A program made the translations under genes and the position numbers. This document shows positions 53,255-64,000 of a stretch of DNA of 64,000 bases, piece after piece. Numbering within the stretch: position 1 is the first letter of the stretch; every line of letters starts with the position of its first letter. Source of the stretch: Mesostigma viride (Eukaryota > Streptophyta > Mesostigmatophyceae > Mesostigmatales > Mesostigmataceae); assembly GCA_009746045.1 (NCBI GenBank), contig RPFO01000022.1, positions 3,837,178 to 3,901,177 on the forward strand, given 5' to 3'. A model generated the notes under the pieces. That model saw only the letters and a program-made list of their open reading frames with translations. It ran no database searches and was not told the DNA's origin.

Positions 53255-55201
53255 GGATGCCACGAGCCACGAGGTAGCCATGGCTGACGGCGGAGCTCAT
53301 AACTTTCACGTTTGAGCACCGAATTTAGCCGTGAATATCACTATCGCTTCGTCTTTCTAAGATGCACATGCTGATATAATTTTCCGAATCTAAAACGCAA
53401 TATATGACGAGCAAACGCCTCTATAGCGACGCAATGCAGTTTGGCGGATGCGCTCGCCCATCAAAATGCGGCAGCTGCGGCTGCAGCTTTGCCAGCTCCG
53501 GCAGGCAGCGGTGACACTAGTCGTGCACTGGTGGTCGCCCAGCAACCTCCCGGGCTCAATGCCTCGCCATCGGCATCGCCTGACCCTAAACGCGCCCGCT
53601 CCGCCGATAAAACAGGAGGGTCTTCACGCCCCTCGGAACCGCGCTGCCGGCTCCAACCTTTCCAGGTCGATGATCACGACTGGACCAACATGTCCCCGTC
53701 CGATGCTCTGCACTGCATCCTCTACGGGGACTACGCCTCGCTTTACGACCTGTGCCTCCATCTCCACGACAACAATCGCCTCCTCCTCCCGGACGGCCGC
53801 AGCTGGCACAACATCAGCACGCTGTTCGGGTGCCCCCGACCCCAACTCCAGCACGCCATCCTCAACTCCCTTCTCCAGCGCTCTGACGGCGAGATCTGGG
53901 CTCCATCCATTTCCGCCCCCACCCTCCGCTCCATCCTCACGGAAGCCTTCCAGCAGCACGTGCATGACCCCCCTTGCTGCCGACGTAGCAGCAATCGGTG
54001 GCACGCTGACTGCTGAACTTCCTCAGATTTCCACCGCCGCCGCCTCCACCTCCACTGCCATTTCCGCCTCCACTGCCGACATCCAAGCCCAGCTCCTCGA
54101 CCTCGACCAACGCCTTCAAGCCACCGCCACCGCCCTTGAGAGCTTGCATGACACCGCCGGCCTCACCGCCCAGGCGGTGAAGGACATCGCCGCCCAGCCG
54201 GCGCCTGCTGGTCCGGCCGGCGATGCTCCCTCCACCTGGGCGCCCTTGCTTAAGCAGCACACCACCTCCACCACCTCCACCATCACGGCACAACTCAAGC
54301 AACAAGCCCTCGACCTTCGCGAGGAAGCCAACATCGCCCGGCGCAGCCACAATGTCATCGTCAAGCACTTCGACCAGCCGGCAGGTGAGACCTCCACGAG
54401 CCTTCTTGAGGCATTTAAGCGCGACATTTTTGCCCCCATGCTACTCACTGGTGAGCTGGACATGTCGGCTGTCCGCCTCCCCCGCGCGCGGGGGAAGGCT
54501 GGCCCGGCACCCGTGCTCAGCTCACCTTTGAGTACATGGCGGACAAGCTGGCGTTCCTTAATTAAATGCCGCAAGAAGCTCTCCGAGACTCGCTTCACGC
54601 TGGACGACGACTTGACCCTGGCCCAGCAACAGCGGCGACGCGAGCTATGGCCGACCTACCTTCAGCTCCGGCAGCGCGCACGGGGGACGCCGGTTTACTG
54701 GAGGGGGGCGGTCATCCACGTTGACCACAAGCCCTGGCAGCCCCCTCCTGCCACCTCAGATAGACTAGGAATATATACCAGTAGTGTAGATTAGTCAGGC
54801 TTAGCCTAGCATGTGGCCCACGCGCATGTGCGCCCATAATGGCCCCCATGGATGATTTAGCCATTGAGCCATGTCTATAATGGGACCCACATGGATGTTG
54901 CTTTAAGAATTTAGCCATGCTATGCCTATGCAGAGAGATGCTCTCTGTTGAGAAGCCATGCCCTAGCTCTTGTATAGCCATGATGATCTTCCCCCACATG
55001 GCATGCTCCCCCTTAGCTGGGCATAGCGTGATAGATCATGAGGGGGCAGGTGCCGGCCCTGGTGCACCTCGAGCACGGGTATAGCTAATTACATTCCCAC
55101 CCTTGCAGGAAGTAGCCCAGAACGTATTAAAAGCCATAAGCCCCTTCTCAGGGATATGTGCTGCATATTCTCCCAACGGAGTTATGTTACAATTCAATTC
55201 A
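53255..55201 (+). mobile_element. Half-LINE (ORF1-only retrotransposon), copy B
   Basis: Same architecture as copy A: 5' region (GCCACGAGGTAGCCATGGCT, CTGATATAATTTTCCGAA), ORF1 (53441-54794), then directly a 3' UTR (GATGATCTTCCCCCACA, CCTTGCAGGAAGTAGCC, CCCCTTCTCAGGGATATGTG, TCCCAACGGAGTTATGTTAC). No RT between ORF1 and the 3' end. A GGATGGATGCAT array follows at the 3' end. Confidence 0.78.
53441..54794 (+). pseudogene. LINE ORF1-type nucleic-acid-binding protein, frameshifted
   Basis: The N-terminal frame starts MADALAHQNAAAAAAALPAP and runs to a stop at 54016. The coding then continues in another frame from about 53960. The middle has an amphipathic, coiled-coil-like stretch (IQAQLLDLDQRLQATATALE) and AQAVKDIAAQPA. 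The C-terminus holds VIVKHFDQPAGE, AVRLPRARGKAG and, after another shift, KCRKKLSETRFTLDDDLTLA and RRRELWPTYLQLRQRA with PVYWRGAVIHV. The order (coiled coil, RRM-like, dDLT/QRR C-terminal domain) is that of L1-type ORF1 proteins, which bind the element RNA. At least two frameshifts, so not functional as read. Confidence 0.7.
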
Positions 55202-55202
55202 A

Positions 55203-55293
55203 TGGATGGATGCATGGATCGTGGATGGATGCATGGCCGGATGGATGGATGCATGGATGGATGGATGCATGGATGGATGGATGCATGGATGGA
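55203..55293. repeat. GGATGGATGCAT short array
   Basis: Irregular repeats of GGATGGATGCAT directly after the 3' end of half-LINE copy B. Confidence 0.85.
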
Positions 55294-55477
55294 TGGATTA
55301 AATTAAAATTTAAATTAAGAATTATCGCCGTGGGGAGCATTAATTAATTAATTAATAGACGTGCATGGGGAGCATATGTAACACATAGCCCGTCAAAGAA
55401 CAGCTAGTAGAGGACATGGGGGCCCTTTGCCTCTCCGTGATTTGGAAGAAGATGATGGACAAGGCCAAGTGGGCCCA

Positions 55478-55544
55478 CTGAGGACTTCCCCTCCCACTGA
55501 GGACTTATGCTCGATCACGTCCCGCAGTCCCGTGTCTATTAATT
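55478..55544 (+). mobile_element. 67-bp retroelement tail with 11-bp target duplication
   Basis: Flanked by AAGTGGGCCCA at 55467-55477 and 55545-55555. It ends in TTAATT. The reverse complement of most of it lies at 35950-36000 beside the TTAA element, showing it is a dispersed family. Confidence 0.75.
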
Positions 55545-55734
55545 AAGTGGGCCCAGGTCACTGGTCATAGTAGAGGACAGCGAGCCCCCCCCCATGGGGA
55601 AGCGCCCGCGTGTGCAAACCCGCGAGAGGCACGCCAGACAGCTCCCCTAGGGTAGCGTGATGTTGTTGGCTTTAGATAGATGTTGTAGGTACGTAGCTGA
55701 TGTAGATAGATTAGACCGGTAGGACTGTTTGCAC

Positions 55735-56479
55735 CCATCCATCCATCCATCCATCCATCCATCCATCCATCCATCCATCCATCCATCCATCCATCCATCC
55801 ATCCATCCATCCATCCATCCATCCATCCATCCATCCATCCATCCATCCATCCATCCATCCATCCATCCATCCATCCATCCATCCATCCATCCATCCATCC
55901 ATCCATCCATCCATCCATCCATCCATCCATCCATCCATCCATCCATCCATCCATCCATCCATCCATCCATCCATCCATCCATCCATCCATCCATCCATCC
56001 ATCCATCCATCCATCCATCCATCCATCCATCCATCCATCCATCCATCCATCCATCCATCCATCCATCCATCCATCCATCCATCCATCCATCCATCCATCC
56101 ATCCATCCATCCATCCATCCATCCATCCATCCATCCATCCATCCATCCATCATCCATCCATCCATCCATCCATCCATCCATCCATCCATCCATCCATCCA
56201 TCCATCCATCCATCCATCCATCCATCCATCCATCCATCACATCCATCCATCCATCCATCCATCCATCCATCCATCCATCCATCCATCCATCCATCCATCC
56301 ATCCATCCATCCATCCATCCATCCATCCATCCATCCATCCATCCATCCATCCATCCATCCATCCATCCATCCATCCATCCATCCATCCATCCATCCATCC
56401 ATCCATCCATCCATCCATCCATCCATCCATCCATCCATCCATCCATCCATCCATCCATCCATCCATCCATCCATCCATC
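55735..56479. repeat. (CCAT)n array, about 185 units
   Basis: A tetranucleotide array with two breaks: a lost C (CCATCATCC) near 56150 and CATCACATCC near 56238. It lies in the LINE 3' end. Confidence 0.97.
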
Positions 56480-56536
56480 GGGTTTTATGCTCCGTGACTC
56501 CCCAACGGGAGCACGAGTCTAATTAATTAATAGCCC

Positions 56537-57535
56537 TGCGAAGGGACATGCATATGGTTTTTAATACATTCTACTAGTAGGCAACAACCTGCAGGTGGAG
56601 GGTGTCAAGTGTATAAACTCCCACCTACTCTGGGTGCACAAGGTGCATGCACCTGCACTACCATGATGTATCATACCATACATGGGGGCGCGCCTGGCAT
56701 GGGGTAGAAGATCAATTAAGGAGACAACCAGAAGATGATTATGGCTAGGCAATAACTAGGGCATGGCCTCTCAGAAGGAGTAACTCTCTGCATGGACAAA
56801 GCAAGGCTAAATGCTTATTTAGGCTAATGCAGCATGTGGTGTGGGTTGTCGCGTCCTCGTGCCAACCCTTAGTAGCCGCTGTAGGACCACCATCGTTGGT
56901 TGGGACCTATAGACAGTCTTATGTGCACATAGTACAGCTCACTGTCCAGGAGCTGTTGCAACACGTCATCATCCATGCCCGCCGGCTGCATGGTGCACAT
57001 GCTTGGCCCCTGGTTGACCACCCCCGGTACCCGCCAGCTAGCCCGCTGGGTCGTACTTGCGCTTGCGGTGTGATGCCATGCGCATGCACCATCGGCAACC
57101 GCCATGTCATTCCCACCACCGCCGCCTCCTTGTTCCCCGCCCACCATGCACCCCTTCTCCAGTTCACCGGTCCAGCCCCGACAGGCAGGACGGTTGACTG
57201 GTTTGCTGGCGCATCGTTGTTGTCGCTGTTCTGCGCGAGCGCGTGCAATGCTGCAGCATCGCCCTGCTCACGCCGGTCGTCCATCCGGCGTCGTGTCCAC
57301 GACCTTGTGACGACCGTTTCTGCAACCAATACGTGCTCTGTTGTGCACACTGACCACCAAGTGGGCTGCTGGGTTACTAGGGAAATGTAGTGCTGTCAGT
57401 ATGCGCCTCCCGAGGCCACTATACTTGGCCTCTTCAACTTGCTTGGCACCAAATGTGATGCCCAAGACAAAAATCAACTGCCTCACACTCAACTTGAATG
57501 TATAGATAGGCCTAGTTGCTTGCTTAGTTAGTTAG
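56537..57535. other. LINE 3'-UTR-like fragment and unique sequence
   Basis: 56560-56830 resembles the 40820-40980 and 17440-17550 fragments (CTGGGTGCACAAGGTGCA; CCATGATGTATCATACC). 56830-57490 has open frames with no recognisable domain. Confidence 0.4.
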
Positions 57536-57660
57536 AGTTAGATTGGTTCGGTTTTGCGGTAACCCCTCCTTGGTAATAAAGCCCACCTCCATCCATCCAG
57601 CAAGGGAATATGTGCTACATGATCTCCCAACGGAGTCATGTCACAATTTAATTTAATTTA
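57536..57660 (+). mobile_element. LINE 3' UTR tail
   Basis: TAGATTGGTTCGGTTTTGCG, CCTCCATCCATCCAGCAAGG, GCTACATGATCTCCCAACGG, then AATTTAATTTAA. Same end as at 18950-19050. Confidence 0.7.
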
Positions 57661-58611
57661 ATGTAGTTGCTTGCCAGCTGGGCACCTCACTTGACAGTCT
57701 GACACATCTAGCTTAACCTCCGTTCCAAGAGGAGGTAGCAGCTATTCACAGAGCCTCAGTACCTTACTCCGGTACCTAGCTCTGTGTGGATAAGGACGAG
57801 ATCGAACGTGTGCCTATTATCCTAGGCACCACCAGTTCTCACACAAAGATGAGAGGCAGGCTTCTGACTAGTCATGGACATTGTGTGCTTCACAAAAAAA
57901 AAAATCTTTATTAAGCAACAACGTTAACACAGCACTAACAATTAACTTGATAGCTCTGCTTTTGCAGCAATCGCTGGGGTCAATGAGAAAACGTAAAATG
58001 GGGGCTGGCTACCGTTGCCACGCACCACCATAACTACGACAGGTTCAAGAATCCACACGAGTTAAATAATTAATTAACCACACAGGCTACACCTAAGACC
58101 CGTGTGGAATGCATACTTAAATTAAGCCCCACCCGGTTGCTTCAAACGCTTACGCAATACCTTGCGTCAGCCTTGCCTTGCAGTCACGTTCAGCATGTGA
58201 CCCAATCGATTTGTCGTCGACCACAATGCACTACAGCTAAGCTTTAGCAGTACTGCGCTGACAGCTGCATGCTTTGGTCAGCATCACCACTTTGGCATCG
58301 AAGTTCTAACAAAATCCTAATTGTCGTCACCTGCAGCGACTCCCTCAGTGTCCTGCATAAGAAAACCTTTCATCTACCAGGTCCGCATCGATCAGACGGC
58401 AAAATGCCCGGGCCACCGTTGATCACAATGCTGGCGCGTAGTGCCAGCTTGCCAAACAATTTGATATCTAGCCTGCATATATAACAACAGATTGAACATT
58501 GTGATGAGAAATATCTACCTCTTCAAGTCCTCAGAATCGCGGCTTGCCAGGCTACCAAATGCAGTCAGTGCCGGGGTTGCGCAGCAATGACAAGTCCATT
58601 AAATTAAATTA
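57661..58611. other. Unique sequence, no gene recognised
   Basis: Includes a poly-A run near 57893 followed by TCTTTATTAAG (AATAAA on the minus strand). No coding motif seen. Confidence 0.35.
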
Positions 58612-59990
58612 TAACATGCCTCCGTGGGGAGATCATGTAGCACATATTCCTTGATGGGGGTGGAGGTGGGGGAAGCCGCGTAAGCGAACTAACCTAATTC
58701 TAAGCTATCTAGTCTATAAAATCCTAAACTAAACTACTCAGCAAAGCGCCCCTTCCTCTTGGGGGGGGGTGGCTTGCCCACAGATAGGGGCTGGCGTGTG
58801 AGCCTGGACAATCTTCAGCCACCGCTTCTTGTTCTGCATGGCAGTCCAAAGAAGGGAGAGGGAGTGCCAGGATGCGGTGTTCAAACTGAGCTAGGGGACC
58901 ACTAGGTCGGCCAGCAACATCTGGATGTAGTTCATGGCAGGTTTACCGAGCTTCCTGGGAATGTCCTTGCATGGGACCAAGTGCCGCCCTGGTTGGCCAA
59001 GCCGCTGGGGGCCGGCCAGACCAAGGGCGGTGTCGACCTGGCTGGTGCGAGCAAGATGTCCTACAAATGCTATCCTACGCTGCGGCTACTGATCTCGTCC
59101 GAAATACGAGGCATACCCTGATACAAAGACTCTAATGACCTACCTACGCTGGGAAAACCCTACATTCAGGACCTGTCGGAGCATCCTGTAAACCGTACCG
59201 TCGCGCTTAGCTGCCAGTGTGTCCGTTAGGGTCCACGCCTTGGCGCCATACGTAAGCACCGTGAGGACGCCGAGGACCTTGAAGAGCATGCGCTTGCGGT
59301 GAGCACTCGCCCAGGCCCTTCGAGCGCCAGTAGGTGGTAAGCGAATGGAGCCTGGCCCAGGCCAGGCCGATGCGGATGTCCACAGCTAGTCGGCGGTGTC
59401 AGGGAGCATGCTCCCCAGCAGTTTGATCGAAGCGGTCATGGAACGGGACCTCCGTCCCGTCGAGCAAGCGCGGCAGCGGTGGGCGACTGGAGGCCCCAAT
59501 CAACATCGCCTCAGTTTTGACACTAATCTCCGAACCCACCGCCCTCGTCTCCAGGCCCAGACAGTCCAGCCAGGTCTGAATGTGCTCGGGGCGCGCGATG
59601 AGGGTGGTGTCGTCCGCATAAATCAGGACGGCCAGGCGGTAGCCAGTGCCAACCCCGCCGTGCTCGCCGGCGCTGGTTAAGGATGTCCAAGCCAGGCTCG
59701 AACCCCTTAAGAGCAGTAAAGCGCGTACGTGCCCGGCGCATGACGCCGGTGATCCACGACACGTCAGAGAGCAGGACACGGTTGCAGAACGCCAGCAGAA
59801 GATCCCTCACCGCCGGGTCAGGGGTCTTCAGCAGCTCAGCAGAAAGGTGGTCGGCACCGACCGCCGCGTCGTACCGCAGGCGAGCAAGGGCGCCGTCCAA
59901 TTCCTTCAAAGTGAAGGGGCCCGTGGACGACGTCGTTGGTGGCAAGGCAGCCCTCCTGCAAGGCGGGGACTTGCTAGTCTGCGGCCGAGC
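58612..59990 (-). pseudogene. LINE reverse transcriptase copy with internal deletion
   Basis: Read on the minus strand: LDGALARLRYDAAVGADHLS, DLLLAFCNRVLLSDVSWIT, then a jump to VMRRARTRFTALKGFEPGLD. This removes the RT fingers and motif A that sit between these blocks in the 36028-37712 copy. The rest follows: VLIYADDTTLIARPEHIQTW (59600), LETRAVGSEISVKTEAM, and a C-terminal region matching 18380-18904. It ends with the 3' UTR (GGAGATCATGTAGCACATAT on the plus strand) near 58615. Inactive because of the deletion and frame changes. Confidence 0.87.
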
Positions 59991-60249
59991 TAGGGGGGCG
60001 CCGGCGGCGGCGGGGGTCCTGCAACATACCCGAGACGGGCGGCCATCTCGGGGTGAAGCGGCGGGGGGGGGGGCGCTCGAGCCCCACCTGTCAAGGAAAC
60101 ATTGTGGGCCAACCAGCGGTCAAGGCTGACCGGCGCCGTGCTGTCCCCCGTGTGCTCCACCGGGGACGAGTCCATGATCACCAGAAACGCGATCCCAGTC
60201 TGTGCAACGCACTTTGCATGTGCACACGTGCATGTTCAGCCTAGCCCAC

Positions 60250-60821
60250 TGTTACGCCGCAAGCCTCGGCCGCCACCTCTACCTCTACCTGTCCTGATAC
60301 TACCTAGACTAGTAAGGCCGCTTCTATTTACACCCCTAGCGAAAGACGAACGAGACAAACCAGATCTCAATGCATTTACATATGTACTACTGTAATATGC
60401 CATAGGCCATTTAATCAATCCCGTTTACTCCAGGAAAAGAGGAAGGAAACACAACTAAACTGCCGTGACCCAAGCTAATATGTGTTAATTCATTTAACAC
60501 ACGCCGAGTGATCACACAAGGAGTGGAACGTGCATAAATGGTCACCAACGGTCCAACAGGCTCGGGCCGACCTGGCCCTCGCCTGCAGAAACACAGAAAC
60601 ACAGGCAGGTGCACAGATGCACGCCGGTCCACTAAATTCTACCAAAGGATAAGGACCACTAATAAAGTACGCGGCGCGGCGCCCAAAGGCACCCAATATA
60701 CCACAGTACTGTTACGAGGACAATCATGTCCCAACTAGAACTACACGTAAACCTAGGAACAACCGAGGCCAAGGACCTAATTTACGTCCGTAACTACAAC
60801 GAATTGTTACGCGACGTAACA
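60250..60821 (-). mobile_element. 3' LTR of a Ty3/gypsy element (572 bp)
   Basis: On the minus strand it begins TGTTACGTCGCGTAACAATT and ends GCGGCGTAACA, so it has TG...CA ends with 7-bp inverted termini. A purine tract lies immediately upstream on that strand. The matching 5' LTR would lie beyond the right edge of the window. The target duplication cannot be checked. Confidence 0.83.
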
Positions 60822-60833
60822 CCTCCCCCCCCA
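60822..60833 (-). promoter_or_regulatory. Polypurine tract
   Basis: TGGGGGGGGAGG on the minus strand, directly before the LTR. This is the expected position and composition of the plus-strand primer of an LTR retrotransposon. Confidence 0.8.
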
Positions 60834-61194
60834 CAAAAGGTAGGGAGCCCTCTCCCTACGCAGAGAGAGGGAACCAAAGGGGTAGGAAAAACCTAATGCA
60901 CCCAGCACACACCAACACAATCGATAGACCATCCCAGATACAAAGCACCAATAGTTCACACGGTCTCCACCACCACGCCGGGTGGTGTAGGGTTAGCCAG
61001 CACCAAGCCTGGTGGGAGGTTCCCCTAACTGCCTGGAACGGAGTCCTGGCCGGGGGGGACGGCACTGGGCAGGACACACAGAGTAAACACATCAGCGCTA
61101 AGGACCAAGAACAGCCAACCAACTGGCCAGAATATGAGGGCGACTCTATATACCGGAGGGACAACACCCTCAGGTCGGGCCTAAGGCCCTCTAT

Positions 61195-63489
61195 CTAGTG
61201 GCCATCCGTCTGATAAGTGCCACGAGAGGCCAGCAGGACCTCCAGGTAGGCCTGGTAGTGGGCCACATCCTCGACATTGTCATGCCTATCTACAGTGAGG
61301 AAAACATCGGCCCACACGCCGTCAGGAAAAAGGCCCAGAAAGGCCCAGTAATACCTATGCTGCGTAAGAACGACCTGGCCACGGGCCCAGTCCAGGAAGC
61401 CACAGGCAAAGAGGCGAAGGAAAGGCTCTACCGCGATCAAACAGAGGGCCCGCAGGAGGAGGCGATGGTACCGGATCCGAGGGCGCAACCCGTCGGGAAA
61501 ACAGGTCCACCAGGGGCTCCACGTTGGACGGCCACACCGGATGTGCCGAACCTCTCGGGAGCGCCACCGACGAGCACACTGTCGCGACCCGAATGTCTCT
61601 AGGTAGTCGCTGGCCCGAGGAGGAGGGTGGCCACGGGAGTCTAGACCCTGGCCCGGGATAGGCGCCGGACGACGGGCATCCCACTCAAGGATGGGCTGGA
61701 GGACCGTGTGTACGCAGCACCCGGCACCGCAGGAAACTCTACCGTAAGGGCATCCGAAGCCATAATGCCCAGAGGCGGAGGGTAAGCCCACTGGAACCCA
61801 CCGTAGGTGTCCAAGTCGTTGTGGCGCCTAGCCCAGCGATACAGAACGCGCCGAACCAGGATCTCACCCTGGAACACAGGATCAGCTAAAATAACCATGT
61901 CGAAAGGAGGCCGATCAGTCTCAATGGGTAGGCCACGATCCCGAGGCGCCCGACACACCTGGGAGAACCCGTAGGACATGGGCGAGATGGCAAGCTCGCG
62001 AGGCGCGCGGCAGGTCACACTGTCGGCAGGCGAGTGCGGACATACCATCCAGGAACGGGCGTGTCGCGCGACTCCGGCGTCGCATGCACCACAGAAGGGG
62101 CCCTGTCCCGATCACCCTGGGACAACTCCCGGAGGGAATCGGCAGCGCGGGTGGCGCGAGGATCCTGACCGGTGGACCGAACAACCGCGCCAAAGACCGC
62201 GAGGCCGAAGGGGCAGGGACCGAAGCAGGGGCCGACGCAGGGGCGGGAGCCGACACCGACGCAGGTGGCACTGGTAACAGGAGGTCGCGCCGGACCCGAA
62301 GCCAGAGAGGGCCGTGACGGACCCGCCACCGCAGCAGGCGCGCCGGTCTCCGTTGCCGGCGCACCCTCAGGCCACATATTGAAATAGGGCCCGTAGGGAC
62401 AGGCAGTCCGGCATAAGATTGGTTGCCATCCAAGCTCCAGTCGGGCACCGGAATCCTCTGCGGGGGACCACCCTCCCAAAGCCTGGGATGATCGCCCGTG
62501 TCGCTGAAGAAACCACGAACTGGCTGTGAGGGCGCAGCGGACGGCCCAGAGGAGGCGACGGCGGGCACAGCCGAAGGGGCGGCAGACTCGCGCCGCGGCG
62601 CAGAAACGTCGGTCGCAGACACGGAGGCAACCGGAGGTGTCGGAGCCGCAGCAACCGAAGGGGTAGGGGGCGCCGGCGAAACCACAGGTGCCGAAACAAC
62701 CGAAGGGGTAGGAGGCGCGGACACCACAGACACCCCACCTGGCGTGGCCGGAGTCTGCGCTTGGGCCGCCAAGAAGGCCCCGAACGCCGTGGTCAGGGAC
62801 TGGATCTGAGCCTGCATAGCCGAGACCGTCGCCGAAAGAGGATCAGGCAAACCCGAAGGGGTAGGCTCCACTGCAACACACCGGGTCGACCGAGGGGACG
62901 ACGGGACCGGAGAGGGAGGAGCAGACGCCGAGGAGGCGGACGCAGCGCTCGAGGCAGAATATTCTGGAGTATAATGTACCTCGGCTGGGGCGCCCGCAGG
63001 GGCAGGACCACCAACTGCTAATCCCGCCGACTGATCAGCTATCTCCATGAATTCTACGGCCCGTAAAGGTCGCAGGGGTTCTCATCTACCTCAGCATCAC
63101 CCTCAGCCGGAAGCCAGGGAACACCTCCCGTAGGCAGGAGCGGCCCACAGGGGTAGAGGTAGGAGAACACACGGAGCACCGGAGAACCGCATCTATCTGT
63201 CCCAAGGCGGACAGCGGGAACCACACCCTAACAAACAGTGTCCGGCATCGTCGAACCCGTGCAAAACAAGCTGGTGCGGCTCATCAGGGGAAGGACCGTA
63301 CCACGTGACCCCAAAGAGGGCCGCCCTGACTAAACCCGCATGTTGGGCCTGAAGGGCCGGCTGCACAACGCCACCCGGGTAACTGGACCGCGACACCCAG
63401 CGGCCCGGAAGGGCCTCGAAATACAGCTCAGGGTCCGGTGGGGGCGGGGACGGCAGCGAGCTCTCAGCCGGAGGGGTAGGCTCTGACAT
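61195..63489 (-). pseudogene. Extra Pro/Ala-rich ORF region between pol and the 3' LTR, frameshifted, unknown function
   Basis: Minus-strand coding pieces in shifting frames: MSEPTPPAESSLPSPPPPDP to CGSRCPPWDR (63489-63193), MEIADQSAGLAVGGPAPAGA to GNQSYAGLPVPTG (63048-62390), then YGPYFNMWPEGAPA (62370), YGFSQVCRAPRDRGLPIETD with RRVLYRWARRHNDLDTYGGF (61980-61770), and HYQAYLEVLLASRGTYQTDG to a stop at 61195. A helical segment ATVSAMQAQIQSLTTAFGAF lies in the middle. It lacks zinc knuckles, protease and RT motifs, so gag-like versus novel cannot be decided. Confidence 0.5.
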
Positions 63490-63565
63490 GACGGCTGCGG
63501 AGGGGAGGGGACAACCAACCACCCGTCGACAGCAGACATAACATAAGAGAGGAGAAGGTCTACAA

Positions 63566-64000
63566 CTAGAGCTTATGCAGGGTTTTATACTCCTGCAGCA
63601 GGCGACTACACCCATCTAGCTCACTCTCCGTATACCAGACCTTATCTACCTCACTACGAGCATACATCCACTTCACCTTATACTGGCGCTGGGTACCGCG
63701 GCCCTTTTTGATATCTCTATGGGCCACGATACCCTCTACCTCATCCTCTACCTCACCAGTATCCGGTTATGCTCTAAAGGGGCAGGGGCTAATTCTCTAC
63801 CAGCGAACGTGCTCTGATGATAGAGCTTCAGCTGGCTTCTATGAAAGGTGCGAGAGTGGGTCTGCCAAGAGGTAGGAATATCTATCTCATACAGAAATTA
63901 CCTACTCTAGACAACACACGGAAGGGTCCTAAGAAGGCGGGCCTAAGTTTCACTTTCAGTTCAGCTTCGAACTTATGAGCGAAGCGGCCAACACGGGGGC
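63566..64000 (-). pseudogene. Ty3/gypsy chromovirus integrase C-terminus and chromodomain
   Basis: Minus strand from the window edge: GRFAHKFEAELKVKLRPAFL then GPFRVLSRVGN (the GPY/F module). After a frame change comes YEIDIPTSWQTHSRTFHRSQ-LKLYHQSTF (the conserved end of the integrase). After another change comes a chromodomain: GEVEDEVEGIVAHRDIKKGR, QYKVKWMYARSEVDKVWYTE, LLQEYKTLHKL-stop at 63566. Chromodomains bind methylated histone tails and steer integration into heterochromatin in chromoviruses. Two frameshifts show the copy is dead or badly sequenced. The rest of pol lies outside the window. Confidence 0.83.

Larger units (their letters stand above)
55396..56536 (+). mobile_element. 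5'-truncated LINE 3' end with expanded CCAT array
   Basis: CAAAGAACAGCTAGTAGAGG, GTGATTTGGAAGAAGATGAT, AAGCGCCCGCGTGTGCAAAC, TAGACCGGTAGGACTG, a 745-bp CCAT tract, ATGCTCCGTGACTCCCC and a TTAATTAA tail. A 67-bp retroelement tail (55478-55544) with its own target duplication interrupts it. Confidence 0.87.

Noticed and set aside
57720-57850. Possible tRNA (GATCGAAC word near 57806 and ACCACCA near 57830)
   Set aside because: No T-arm or acceptor stem pairing could be drawn on either strand.
62015-62479. Independent host gene rich in Cys/Gly on the minus strand
   Set aside because: It continues the Pro/Ala-rich frame from 63048 after a frameshift and lies between chromodomain and LTR, so it is treated as part of the retrotransposon.

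Overview
This is a stretch of a eukaryotic nuclear genome, most likely a green alga. The evidence is GT-AG introns, a plant-type double-AP2 transcription factor, a trichome-birefringence-like PC-esterase, a COQ6-type monooxygenase, LINE-type and chromodomain Ty3/gypsy retrotransposons, and very long microsatellites. The species cannot be named from the sequence. There is one assembly gap (124 N at 4821-4944). No rRNA, tRNA or CRISPR array was found.

Layout. 1-8.9 kb: three phase-compatible minus-strand exons of a COQ6-like flavin monooxygenase. Its introns carry a 35-bp minisatellite, a 2.4-kb (GGGA)n block with the gap, and 26-bp and 17-bp minisatellites; a (GGAATA)n array lies upstream of the first exon found. 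8.9-10.2 kb: TG, ACACAT and GA repeats. 11.7-12.3 kb: an intronless proteasome beta-type-2 gene. 13.2-20.5 kb: retrotransposon debris, made of LINE 3' ends with CCAT tracts, an ORF1-only half-LINE, a broken reverse transcriptase (RT) copy and a SINE-like insert with a target-site duplication. 20.5-22.2 kb and 34.2-35.9 kb: two inverted copies of a 1.72-kb TTAA-flanked DNA element. Between them, at 24.1-33.0 kb, lies a five-exon AP2 gene whose introns hold (CTG)n, CCAA/CCAG, a 27-bp array built on a splice-donor motif and a 55-bp hairpin array; a 493-bp MITE follows it. 36.0-41.4 kb: two LINE RT copies on opposite strands plus tails. 42.4-43.2 kb: a CCCH zinc-finger gene. 46.4-47.6 kb: the PC-esterase gene. 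47.9-49.6 kb and 51.0-52.7 kb: two further families of ~1.7-kb TTAA elements. 52.7-53.2 kb: an AT-rich piece resembling bacterial fabI and secD fragments. 53.3-60 kb: a second ORF1-only element, a LINE tail with a 745-bp CCAT array, and a minus-strand RT copy. 60.25-64 kb: the 3' part of a chromovirus on the minus strand (3' LTR, polypurine tract, an extra Pro/Ala-rich region, chromodomain and integrase C-terminus), cut by the window edge.

The host genes (COQ6-like, proteasome subunit, AP2, CCCH protein, PC-esterase) are unrelated housekeeping or regulatory genes, not a pathway cluster. What gives the window its character is how the repeats interact: LINE tails appear to seed tetranucleotide arrays, the TTAA elements sit in TTAA-rich retroelement tails, and tandem arrays abut or copy splice sites inside genes. 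Exon calls come from reading conserved motifs and matching splice phases by eye; no alignment or database search was possible.
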